From Gemmatimonadota bacterium (lineage in GTDB: Bacteria > Gemmatimonadota > Gemmatimonadetes > Gemmatimonadales > Gemmatimonadaceae), in the NCBI GenBank assembly GCA_003136975.1, contig PLEG01000335.1, forward strand, positions 1 to 48,998: DNA of 48,998 nucleotides, in the 5' to 3' direction. The notes under the pieces were generated by a model. The model did not search any database, was not told the origin of the DNA, and worked only from the letters and a program-made list of their open reading frames with translations. Below, in pieces: positions 18,292-27,276 of the stretch. Each line of letters begins with the position of its first letter. The stretch's first letter is position 1. The translations under genes were made by a program, and so were the position numbers.

Positions 18292-19803
18292 TCACCCGAA
18301 TAGAGCAAGCTGCGCGCGAGTTGGTACGGGGGAAGCCAGCACGGCTGCCGTCTGCTCCGTGGTCGCAACCTTCCCCGCCTCGCCTATGTGCTCCACAATC
18401 TCACTGGACGCTACCGACCCTGCGCGCCCGGTCGATCGAGCGATCACGTCCGCGAACAGTTCGACGTGGACACCTTGCCCAACGACCTCGCCGGCGGTTG
18501 TCATTGCATCGCCCAGCTCATAAGAGTCCGGCACACCGTTGAACCGGCGCATTTCAGATAGGGTGAGCCAGCGGTACGTATCCGGTCGTGAGGGATGCGG
18601 AACAACGGGTGAGTCACCCTGACCCGCGAGCATTCTCTTTTTGAGGGCGCCTACCGCCTTTGCCTCCAAGTCGATCGTTTGGATTCCGAAGCCATTCCCC
18701 TTGGCGCCCTGCTTCTCGGCATGGTCGAATACCCAAGCCTTGCTCTCACGATCGAACCACTGACTGTCTGTGACCTCTGTGTCGAGGTACTCGCGCACGG
18801 GTCGGGTGGCCTCGCGCTCCTCTGGGAATGGTTCGAACCGGCTGCCATCCTCGGGAGTCTGGGCAACCATGATGGTGCGCTTCCGCTTTGTGGCATATCC
18901 ACAGGTGCTTGCATCCACCACTCGGCAGTCAACCGCGTACCCCATTCGTGAAAGAGCACCCCGAAGCAGGAAGGCAGTCTCACTAGTGGCGAACCCCGGG
19001 GCTTCCTCGATCACGATAGTCCGTGGATTAGTTCTTATGACTATCGCGAAAGCCCATGCCGCCATGTCGCCCAATGGGTGAGCGGTTGCTGGTAAAGTCC
19101 CATCGCGCTTCTGCCCGCCCGACCCTTTCGCCTGACGGGTAGCCATGCTCCATGGTTCGCACGGGATCCCCATCGTGAGTAGCTCGACCTTGGGGAGGTC
19201 GGCGAAGGCTGCCTCGTGTACGCTCATGCAGTACATGGATGCAGTGGGATGGTTCTGCTCATAAATAGCCGCGTAACGCTCGTCCCACTCCACAGCGAAC
19301 CTCGGGGTGAAGCCGGCGAGTCGAGCAGCCTCGGTCAGTAGCCCGCCACCAGAGAACACCGACCCCTCGCTACCATCACGGAGGCGCGAGGCAATACGGC
19401 GATCGAGCTCCGGTCGGGTAATGACTATCCGCCCTTCCTCGACTCTCACATGTATCGCTGCCCCGTCGCCGAATAGCTGGCGAAGGATGGGCGCGTTGAG
19501 ATCGATGACAGGTACACGGTGCGCGGTGTCATCACTCCTCCCAACCGTCTTGGCTGACACCCGATTCCCTGTCGGCATTGAGACCGGTACGATTTCGAGT
19601 GCCGCACTGTCACCATCGCCGGAAGTCGTGAGGCTCAGGTACACCCCCGGCAGAAAGCCAGCTCGTGAGAGGTACCTTCCCTGCGCGTAGTATCGCGGGT
19701 TCCCCTTCGCGCTACCCAGCTTGGCGGCCGTTACCCGGACAGCCATACGCCGGCGAGCGGTCGAGTTGAAGGAGGTTCCTGCTGATGGTGTGGCTACTGA
19801 CAT
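18292..19803 (-). CDS. DNA cytosine-5 methyltransferase
   Basis: EGSVFSGGGLLTEAARLAGFTPRFAVEWD (motif I), GIPCEPWS (motif IV PC), RKRTIMV, and the C-terminal LTLSEMRRFNGVPDSYEL...VGQGVHVELF motif. Confidence 0.85.
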   Translation of the reverse strand: MSVATPSAGTSFNSTARRRMAVRVTAAKLGSAKGNPRYYAQGRYLSRAGFLPGVYLSLTTSGDGDSAALEIVPVSMPTGNRVSAKTVGRSDDTAHRVPVIDLNAPILRQLFGDGAAIHVRVEEGRIVITRPELDRRIASRLRDGSEGSVFSGGGLLTEAARLAGFTPRFAVEWDERYAAIYEQNHPTASMYCMSVHEAAFADLPKVELLTMGIPCEPWSMATRQAKGSGGQKRDGTLPATAHPLGDMAAWAFAIVIRTNPRTIVIEEAPGFATSETAFLLRGALSRMGYAVDCRVVDASTCGYATKRKRTIMVAQTPEDGSRFEPFPEEREATRPVREYLDTEVTDSQWFDRESKAWVFDHAEKQGAKGNGFGIQTIDLEAKAVGALKKRMLAGQGDSPVVPHPSRPDTYRWLTLSEMRRFNGVPDSYELGDAMTTAGEVVGQGVHVELFADVIARSTGRAGSVASSEIVEHIGEAGKVATTEQTAAVLASPVPTRAQLALFG

Positions 19804-20094
19804 AGGGATGGTCCGCGGTAGGGGTGACACCTTCAGATGCACCCGCGCACCCCCACCGTCTCCCGATCAGATATCAACGGACTACTTCGACACCTACTCG
19901 ACCTGTATTAGGAGACCAAGGTGTCCAGGCTCCCGATCGCCGCAGGTTCATGACGCATGGCCACCCCGTAGATAGTCCGTCCGATACACCCCATCCCCAA
20001 CGGGTACCATGCTCTCAATACTTAACCGCCCCGCCTCCGATCGCTGCCGATACCCTCGCAGTACCATGACCCATAACCCAAAGACCACACCTGT

Positions 20095-20384
20095 GGCGCG
20101 GCCACGCGCCGCGAATCTCAATGATTACAGAGGCTACAAGACCGTGTGGTGTTGCGCTCGGGTACGCCGTGGTCAGTGAACAACACGAGTGCCGCGGAAC
20201 GCGGCGCGGTCTCAAGACCCAGCCGGCCCGCCGGCGTGAGACCCTCACTGTTACCGACCCACTCGATCGCGAACCGGTGTCGCGTTCACGCGACGCGGAC
20301 TACAAGAGGGCATCCGGTACTCCGGCGCAGACCGGCCCAATCGCCGACGGGTCAACGACCACACCAGTGTCGCGGCTACGCGAC
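20095..20384. repeat. four hairpin repeats about 90 nt apart, GNCGCG-N3/4-CGCGNC
   Basis: GGCGCG-GCCA-CGCGCC (20095), GCCGCG-GAA-CGCGGC (20191), GTCGCG-TTCA-CGCGAC (20279), GTCGCG-GCTA-CGCGAC (20369). Confidence 0.7.
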
Positions 20385-20520
20385 GCGATTCTCAATAACC
20401 TACGAGAGCCTCGCGATACGCTGAGGTCACCCGGCAGCCGGGAGGCTGCGTTCGACTGGACCTCGGGAAGAGACAGCACCTCGATCCAATGACCGCCACT
20501 CAAGGCAGAAGGCGCCCCCG

Positions 20521-20658
20521 CTGTACCAGCCTCGGATGCGACGAGGCTCTGGCTGTCCGCCCAATCTCAACCGAGCACATCACTCCAACCACCGAACCGG
20601 AACTCCAGGCATGAACCGCCCCTGCTGTACCAGCTACGGATGCGACGAGGCTCTGGCT
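20521..20658. repeat. 34-nt direct repeat, two copies (20521-20554, 20625-20658)
   Basis: CTGTACCAGC[CT/TA]CGGATGCGACGAGGCTCTGGCT, 2 mismatches. Confidence 0.9.
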
Positions 20659-21470
20659 CTCCCAGTTTCAATCCCCCATTACCAATCTGCGAACAGACTT
20701 TCACTCGTGTACCACCTACCAGACTCACGTCAATAGCAACAGCACCGCGACCACAGCACGAAGTGATGATTGAGACTTACATCATCCAAGGTACCCACCA
20801 CACCCTCAGCCTCGTCGGGCCGACCACATATGCACCACTACACACCATATGACCGGGTTTTGCGCAACGATTCGTTTTTGAAGGAGATGATCATTTAACA
20901 TGTTGAAACACAAGCGCTTGCATGAGCATGTTCGATAAGTATCACAGCCATTTGAATATTCAAATCACCGCCACTCGATTAGAAGCAAATCAACCGTTCC
21001 AATGGATACGGTGTTATTTGCACAGTGTGAAATACCAAAGAAGATGAGAATTGCTCAAACTCGATGATCTGCTGGTAATACTCTGGAGTCATAGGCGTTC
21101 ATCATCAGTGTGCGAAGCAATGTACTTGACCATTAGAGTATCGGCGATAACCGAGTTGGGTTGCACGTCTGCGCCATGTGCCCCATGAATGGCCACGAAC
21201 GATGCAGACGTATTGGGTGCGCAAAGCGGATCCACTCCACTGAGACTTTCACTGTGCGTCTCGGTATTTAAGTGTGGCCGGCTGCGGATCGAACTCTATA
21301 TCGATCTGGTCAAACTCGTGAAGCACGAAGAGGTCGTGCTCGTGGAGAGACTCGTAACACGCGGATCCAATTGTGGTCTTGCGGCTGGGGAGCCGACCGG
21401 TAACGCTCACTTAGCTACGGCGAGCCTCTCGGATGGACACGACTGCCTCTCAGTTGAGGTACGCAGCTAT

Positions 21471-21539
21471 TCGCATCAACTTAGGTGTTTTCCGCAGTCA
21501 GTCGCATCAACTTAGGTCATTTTTCTCGCCTACTTAGGT
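21471..21539. repeat. iteron-like direct repeats (TCGCATCA)ACTTAGGT
   Basis: ACTTAGGT cores at 21479, 21510 and 21532; the first two share 16 nt TCGCATCAACTTAGGT. Confidence 0.75.
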
Positions 21540-21611
21540 CTTTTTCGACTAGCAGCGGCACTGCTTGTCCCATCATATTTTAGAAAGCATATCTAAAACA
21601 AAACGAAGAAA

Positions 21612-21642
21612 AGGCCACGGTGATTTCACCATGGCCTTCTGC
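21612..21642 (-). terminator. terminator of the minus operon ending at 21686
   Basis: AAGGCCACGGTGA/TTCACCATGGCCTT stem; minus strand then reads TTCTTCGTTTTGTTTTAG. Confidence 0.7.
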
Positions 21643-21685
21643 TTATTGATCTTTACCCTACGGAGTTTCTTTCGAGATTGCCTAA

Positions 21686-22921
21686 TTAACTTGCCAACGC
21701 CGAACCCTGCTTGGGTGATGCGGCACTCGCGAGCATCGCAATCAACGATGAACGCACCTGTGGATCGAGATGCCCCTCAACCTGTTTGAGTAGTTCACGA
21801 CGACTACGTGACCACCTGAAACCAGAGGCTGATGGGAGGACGTTCACAGTCGAGTCCCCCACCCCTCCGAGCTTCTTCATCACGATCCGTCGTACGTGCT
21901 CTACTCGTTTCGAACTCCGATGATAGCAGATCACTTCGACCGGAGCAACCCGCCGTGCCGTCGTGAGAACACTCGAGAGGTGTTTCATTGATATGGCACC
22001 ACGTCCCACAAGTAGCGCTGGAATCTGGTCCGCCGTTGGCGGAAGGAGCCCCCACACACTCTCTGGATTCTCGAATCGCACGAGTCCGTCTCTGAGCGCT
22101 TCTGTAACCGAACGAGTCCGAGCGCCCAACGATTTGCTTCGGTCCAGCGTCCCGAGACCCCTTATCCAGTCTGCGCCGCGTACAAGCTTCCACCCCGATA
22201 GTACGCGCTCCAGAATCAAATGAACGAGGGCCAATCGCTCCACGAATGCACTCCTCGTTGCGTCGCTCCAGTCACCGGCAACACGGTCGGCGCCAAACGC
22301 TTCGACTGCGAGAGACCATCTCGCATCTGGCACTAGCAGATAGGATCGGCCGAGCAAACGTCCGAGGCGAAGATCACTACTCTTGTCGCGGCGGAGCACA
22401 CCGACCCGCTGAAGTGCTGCGACACGCATCGTGTAATAACGCTGAGACGCACCACCAATACACTCACTCAAAGCAACCGCGGTACGCAGGTCGATCACGC
22501 CGAAGACGCCAAGCAAGTCGACGATCACCTTTGAATGGTGATTGCCCAAATACTTCGCTTCTGGTTCCCTGCTGGTCCGAAGCCTGTGAACGAGGTCGCG
22601 TTTTGGTAATGCAGCGGCACGTTCACTAGCTCCTGCTTCAGCCTTGTTATTGTCAAGAGATCCGTCGGCTGCGGCATCAATAGACGCTCGGATTCTGCCG
22701 GGCGTGTGAACCGATTGCGATATCAACGGCGACGTTCCATGATCTAGCGGGGTTTCTCGCTCGGACTGAATAGGCAAGAGCGTCGGCAGAATCGGATCGA
22801 TCGCTATACTCGCCTCCTCGTTATTAACCACTGGGCGCACCACTGCGGTGGCGCGTCGCTTCGGCCGAGTAGACCGTGCGAGAGTATCACTACTTGATGG
22901 GAGGCTGCTTTGGTTCGGCAT
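21686..22921 (-). CDS. replication-relaxation-like protein with winged-helix region
   Basis: KVIVDLLGVFGVIDLRTAVALSECIGG...YYTMRVAALQRVGVLRR...GRSYLLVPDAR, and genomic position beside a coupling ATPase. Confidence 0.45.
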   Translation of the reverse strand: MPNQSSLPSSSDTLARSTRPKRRATAVVRPVVNNEEASIAIDPILPTLLPIQSERETPLDHGTSPLISQSVHTPGRIRASIDAAADGSLDNNKAEAGASERAAALPKRDLVHRLRTSREPEAKYLGNHHSKVIVDLLGVFGVIDLRTAVALSECIGGASQRYYTMRVAALQRVGVLRRDKSSDLRLGRLLGRSYLLVPDARWSLAVEAFGADRVAGDWSDATRSAFVERLALVHLILERVLSGWKLVRGADWIRGLGTLDRSKSLGARTRSVTEALRDGLVRFENPESVWGLLPPTADQIPALLVGRGAISMKHLSSVLTTARRVAPVEVICYHRSSKRVEHVRRIVMKKLGGVGDSTVNVLPSASGFRWSRSRRELLKQVEGHLDPQVRSSLIAMLASAASPKQGSALAS

Positions 22922-22929
22922 AAAGGATC

Positions 22930-23661
22930 TCAGAAGTGAAGGCAGGGAGCCCCGATAGCTGCAACCACGCGCCGCGCTACGGATGGGCTGGTTGCCACAA
23001 AGTCGACTCGGTTCGCGAGTCCTTCGTACTTGGTTGTGATATTGGTGTCGCGGTAGTTCTCGGAAATTATCTCGGTTGCTCGCCGGCTCCCCGTTGGTTC
23101 GATCGTGATTAGGTCGGCGATGGAACCGAGTAACTCTCCGCGGCGGATCTGTCGTGTGCTTCGAGAAGCCGCGAGGAAGTCGGCCTCTGTCTCGAACGCG
23201 ACGCCGTCTTGGAATTCCCCGTTGGAACTGAGTGCAGCGAGCGCCGCTTCCACGGCGAGCTGGCCGTGCTCAATGGTAGACTCCTTCCAGCGGCGTTCGG
23301 CAATTTGGGTCGTCTTACACCAGATCGTAGCGGGTCGATACGCCCAAGTTGGTACGCTTATGGAGTCGCACATCTTGATGTAGCCGCGCTGGACTCCTAC
23401 GCGTAATGCTTCTCGTGTTGCAGCTCGGCGTTCCCGGTACGTCACTGAGGGAGGGAACCCGGCCATCAAGAACCGACGCTCGATCTGAGTATCAGGCTTC
23501 ACCCACCCCATTAGCGGCGCGAAGACCATTGCGGAGGCACGATGCTTCCGGACTTTGCTCGCATCAAGGGTGAACACAGCATCACGGTGGCTTCGCTCCC
23601 AGATACGTTGGTACGAGCGTAACATGCTCCATTCGTAAGGCACTCCACGTCCCACTCGCAT
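22930..23661 (-). CDS. unknown, possibly replication-relaxation-related C-terminal domain
   Basis: ORF; start MRVGRGVPYEW chosen because the longer version overlaps the 3' end of the coupling protein; SIADLITIEPTGSRRATEIISENY region. Confidence 0.5.
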   Translation of the reverse strand: MRVGRGVPYEWSMLRSYQRIWERSHRDAVFTLDASKVRKHRASAMVFAPLMGWVKPDTQIERRFLMAGFPPSVTYRERRAATREALRVGVQRGYIKMCDSISVPTWAYRPATIWCKTTQIAERRWKESTIEHGQLAVEAALAALSSNGEFQDGVAFETEADFLAASRSTRQIRRGELLGSIADLITIEPTGSRRATEIISENYRDTNITTKYEGLANRVDFVATSPSVARRVVAAIGAPCLHF

Positions 23662-23674
23662 TGTGGTGAGGCGT

Positions 23675-26600
23675 TCATATGTCGAACGGATTGTCGCGAG
23701 GGATACCCACGTCACCGGACGTCGAAGCCGAAGCGACAGGAACTGAGGTATTGTCAGCGGGGGCATCCGACTCCAGAACGCCGCTGACTCCGCTTCCTTG
23801 TATCTCAACTCCGGTAGACCCTGCATCCAGAACCCCAGGGCTTCCGGTTTCGACAGATCCAACTGTGGCGGGTTGGGAAGCGGAATGAGTAACGGCTGAT
23901 TGAGTAATGTCATTGTCCGCTGATGAGGGGAAGTGGATTGGGGCCACCGTTGGCACTGCTACGGCAGGAGTGGTTGCAACCAGTACTACTGGAGCATTCC
24001 CCGGAGCACTGTTCCCTTGGAGGAAAGAAAGAACTGCATCCACTGTTGGAACTGCAGCAGCACCGCGGCGCCGGCCAACCTTCCCCTGTGCGTGTGTGGC
24101 TGCAGGTGCTGGTGTGGTCTGTACTGGTATAGGCGGGCCAATAGGCTGCGCTGGTGCTGGAGGCGTAATCGTCGGCTGCGTGAGCGTAATCGCTTGTGGG
24201 TTTACCATCGTTTGTGGCGGACCCGTAACCGGACCATCGTCGGCCACAGCGTCCGCCCACTCTGCACGAAGATGTTGTGGAAGCGTAGAATCGAAGTTCC
24301 GGAGATATCCATCGACGTCGCGATAGATATCGAGCACCGTTCGCATCGCTTGCGATACCATGAACCACTGGACTCCTCGCACGCTGGCCCTCACTCCGGT
24401 CAAGCTTGGCGACAGGTAGGCATCAACGTCCGGGCTTAGACCTGCCGCAGCAGTTCTAGCTTCAGTAATTCGGGCTGGACTTGGGGGCTGGATTGCTTCT
24501 GCCGCCTGCACAATCGGAAACGGCATGGAGAGGTCGAACCCGAAGGATTGCACCAGCTTCCGCCCGTCCTCCTCGTTAACAAGCACGACTGTCGGCTTGT
24601 TGGGTGTCGAGTACCCAGGCTTCAGGATACCGCTCAATGCACGCTCAATTAGCGCCGAATGCTTTTCAACGTCCTTTGACTCTATGACACACGCGAATGT
24701 CCGCGTGAAGAGAAGTACTCCCCAGATCTCGCCGCACGACCATAATGTGCGCATCGCGAACACATCGTCTCTTGTTGGATCGGATGCCTCTGCGAGCACC
24801 TTGAGCCGATCGACAGCAGTCCAGTCAGTGATATTCCCGGAGAGTACGCACATAGGAATCGGTGGCACATAGTCACGCGCACTTCGATTCACCTTGTCAA
24901 TATCTGCAAGCCAGGGGATGTCCACCGTACGCAAGATCCTGATACGGCGTGCCGGATAGGGATTGCGGCCGTCGCTCACCATGACGATCGCATGCCCCTG
25001 TGGAAGGGACTGAACAATCTCCGGCTTGAAGCGGGGGACGTCACGTATGGATTGCCGAATGGAGCCAGATTGAGTCAGCCCGCCTCCATCACTGCCGGCC
25101 TTGCCTTTCGTCCCCTGTACCCGACCGAGACTTTCGGTAATGCCAAAATCCTCTACCATTGTCTCGACCATACCGTAGGACTTTGACTTAAGCTCTGCCG
25201 ATATGCCGTCGGGGTCGCGGAACGAGATGGTATTCGCGCAGGTGGTCCCGAGAGTCTTACTTGCGGACGTTTCTGTAGCGTCGAACTGAGTGCGAATCTG
25301 ATAGGCGAGGAATGCTCCCATCTGCGCGGATCGGTTCTGGGATAACGCCCGCTCAAGCACCTCAGTCATATACGACGCGGCTTCATCGATGAATATGTAC
25401 GAGTCGCGCATCTCTCCCGACGGTGTCGTTCTTGCGACTTCCATGATGGCAGCTACGTATGCATTCACTAGCATCGTATTGACAGCCCTAGATACGTCTT
25501 GGTACCGCGTCAAGGGCATGTCGATGCCGAGGAGTCCACCCTCTCGAACTACCTCATCCATCGTACCGAATGTCGGGACTTCTGGAGCCATCGTCCGGAC
25601 AAGGTCGCCGGCAGTAAGCTTGCCGCCGAAGTTGAGTATTTGAGCCGTTGTCTCGGTGAACTTTTTAATGTCGAGTTCTGCGAAACGCTGCAACTCACTT
25701 AACTCAACGTGATTCACCAATGGTCCTTCGACACGCTCGTTCTTTCGCTCCGCTTCCGCCTGATCGTTGAATCGGGCCTGCGCGTCCGAGACGAAATTGT
25801 CAAAGGTCTCCTTGGACCGAAGTAGATTGAGTAATGTCAGCCAAGTGATTCTACCCGGCATCAATGCTTTCATAACGCCAACGAGGCAGGCGACTACTGA
25901 CGTCATCTGGCTAGTCCAAAAACGGTCAGTCTCGCCATCAACGATACTGATGGTCGTTGCTATTGTGCTCGCTAGATCGGCGTTAGTTCTCGCCAGATCG
26001 AACATTGCGACTGAGGTACCAAGATCTGGGGATACTAGATAGACTTGTGCTGCCCGCTCGGGGGAATCCGCAGCGGCGCAACGCACCAGGTGATCAACTA
26101 GACTTTTGCCGTCACTTTCCGGCTTCGCATTGATTACAAGGATGGTTGGACGGCGGCTGTGAAGTTCTGCGAGCTGAGCATTACGCGTTATTACTTCCTC
26201 TTCACTGCCGAGGCCGCCGTATGCAGCCGTGAGAACGGGATCGCCGGCCGCGTTGACGAAGTGTTCCCCACCGTGACGTTTGTCCCTCCATCGGCGTAGT
26301 GCTTGAACACTTTTAGAGAACTCACGTGGAGATCTGGTTTCCCAGGCTAGGTACCGTCGACGCTCATGTTCCACGTAAGTGAGGACGCGTTCATGCTCGT
26401 CTGTGTCCCACGATGGTACGGGGAACCATGCACCGGATTCATCTCGAGGGATATCTGGGGGAGATGGATATTTTCGAACTGCCTGAGCAATGAGAGACTC
26501 AATGGCCTTTGACTTACCGGTACCGGGAGCTCCCTCAAGCTTCGTGTTCTGGAATGCGCCCTCTGCACGGATGAATACGTTGAACTCCGGCAGTATATCG

Positions 26601-27118
26601 CTGTCGTCGCGGGTGGCTGGAAAAATATCGCCAGGCTGAAGGCCATCTTCAGTACATCCCTGCCCTAATACGAAATCACGCGAGAAAAATGTGCAAGCTG
26701 GTGGGGTGATCGGCGGTAGTGTAATGTCGATCGGGTCGTGACGATGACGATACTGATGGACAACCCAAACCAAGGTACTGAATACAGCAATCACAAACAC
26801 GCATGCCACAATTACGGAATTAACTGTCCCGAGTGTCGTCCACCAGCCAACAAGAGTTCGTTGAGCCAAGTGCAGGAACGACGGGGAAAGAAAACCCAAT
26901 CGAATGAGTATTATCGGAATTGCAAGGATCGCCGCGAGGAAAAACCCTGCGGCCGCTACGCTACGATCGTTGTCGCGTCGATTGTACTTGGACTCACGTT
27001 TTGTGGAGTACAAGCTTCGAGTACGCGAATCAAGCACAGCTCCGCCTGCAACGCTCGGCTTTTCAGCGGCGGTTGTGGACGCAGGTGCTGTGGGCTTCTT
27101 AGGTGAAGTCACAGGCAT
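23675..27118 (-). CDS. VirD4/TraG/TraD-like type IV coupling ATPase, 1147 aa
   Basis: Two N-terminal TM segments, Walker A GAPGTGKS, Walker B DSYIFIDEAASY, conserved LAYQIRTQF, and a low-complexity Pro/Ser-rich C-terminus. Confidence 0.85.
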   Translation of the reverse strand: MPVTSPKKPTAPASTTAAEKPSVAGGAVLDSRTRSLYSTKRESKYNRRDNDRSVAAAGFFLAAILAIPIILIRLGFLSPSFLHLAQRTLVGWWTTLGTVNSVIVACVFVIAVFSTLVWVVHQYRHRHDPIDITLPPITPPACTFFSRDFVLGQGCTEDGLQPGDIFPATRDDSDILPEFNVFIRAEGAFQNTKLEGAPGTGKSKAIESLIAQAVRKYPSPPDIPRDESGAWFPVPSWDTDEHERVLTYVEHERRRYLAWETRSPREFSKSVQALRRWRDKRHGGEHFVNAAGDPVLTAAYGGLGSEEEVITRNAQLAELHSRRPTILVINAKPESDGKSLVDHLVRCAAADSPERAAQVYLVSPDLGTSVAMFDLARTNADLASTIATTISIVDGETDRFWTSQMTSVVACLVGVMKALMPGRITWLTLLNLLRSKETFDNFVSDAQARFNDQAEAERKNERVEGPLVNHVELSELQRFAELDIKKFTETTAQILNFGGKLTAGDLVRTMAPEVPTFGTMDEVVREGGLLGIDMPLTRYQDVSRAVNTMLVNAYVAAIMEVARTTPSGEMRDSYIFIDEAASYMTEVLERALSQNRSAQMGAFLAYQIRTQFDATETSASKTLGTTCANTISFRDPDGISAELKSKSYGMVETMVEDFGITESLGRVQGTKGKAGSDGGGLTQSGSIRQSIRDVPRFKPEIVQSLPQGHAIVMVSDGRNPYPARRIRILRTVDIPWLADIDKVNRSARDYVPPIPMCVLSGNITDWTAVDRLKVLAEASDPTRDDVFAMRTLWSCGEIWGVLLFTRTFACVIESKDVEKHSALIERALSGILKPGYSTPNKPTVVLVNEEDGRKLVQSFGFDLSMPFPIVQAAEAIQPPSPARITEARTAAAGLSPDVDAYLSPSLTGVRASVRGVQWFMVSQAMRTVLDIYRDVDGYLRNFDSTLPQHLRAEWADAVADDGPVTGPPQTMVNPQAITLTQPTITPPAPAQPIGPPIPVQTTPAPAATHAQGKVGRRRGAAAVPTVDAVLSFLQGNSAPGNAPVVLVATTPAVAVPTVAPIHFPSSADNDITQSAVTHSASQPATVGSVETGSPGVLDAGSTGVEIQGSGVSGVLESDAPADNTSVPVASASTSGDVGIPRDNPFDI

Positions 27119-27125
27119 AGGGTCT

Positions 27126-27145
27126 AGTTGTCAGTCCAACGAATC
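27126..27145 (-). promoter_or_regulatory. 20-nt GGACTGACAACT motif, copy 1
   Basis: GATTCGTTGGACTGACAACT (gene strand) 7 nt upstream of the coupling-protein ATG. Confidence 0.7.
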
Positions 27146-27276
27146 GTGTCTCTCTACTCGACTGCGAGCTGCGAGTAGCGGGATGTATCATAAGATCGGC
27201 ATGTGTTCCGGAAAAGGCAACACTATTGGAACACGAGGCCAACTACCTTAGTACCGCTCATTCTTCAAGGACTCAC

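Noticed and set aside
1021-19847. Integron cassette array (one ORF plus conserved end element per unit)
   Set aside because: No RYYYAAC/GTTRRRY cores and no complementary second core at the far end of the hairpins, and IntI is not recognisable (the recombinase at 27277 lacks visible IntI features). Cassette-like behaviour is kept only as a hypothesis.
20121-20492. ORF of 123 aa with repeated PVSRxRDA peptide
   Set aside because: The peptide repeat follows from the hairpin repeats. The 3-nt loop in unit B breaks frame, and pairing changes are compensatory rather than synonymous.
20060-20700. CRISPR array (GC hairpins followed by ATTCTCAAT or GTTTCAATC-like tails, type I-C-like look)
   Set aside because: Units are ~90-100 nt apart, repeats are not near-identical, spacers are irregular and no cas genes are present.
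20060-20700. tRNA gene cluster
   Set aside because: Tried anticodon-arm and T-arm fits on both strands. The 7-nt loop GATGCGA lacks T33, there is no consistent GGTTCRANYCC T-arm and no cloverleaf.
23662-23913. Long N-terminal extension of the 22930 gene overlapping the coupling-protein 3' end
   Set aside because: A ~240-nt out-of-frame overlap is unlikely; the ATG at 23661, just after the DNPFDI stop, gives a normal junction.
23907-24439. Several plus-strand ORFs (139 and 168 aa)
   Set aside because: Antisense to the Pro/Ala/Ser-rich tail of the coupling ATPase; Cys/Trp/Arg-rich shadow translations.
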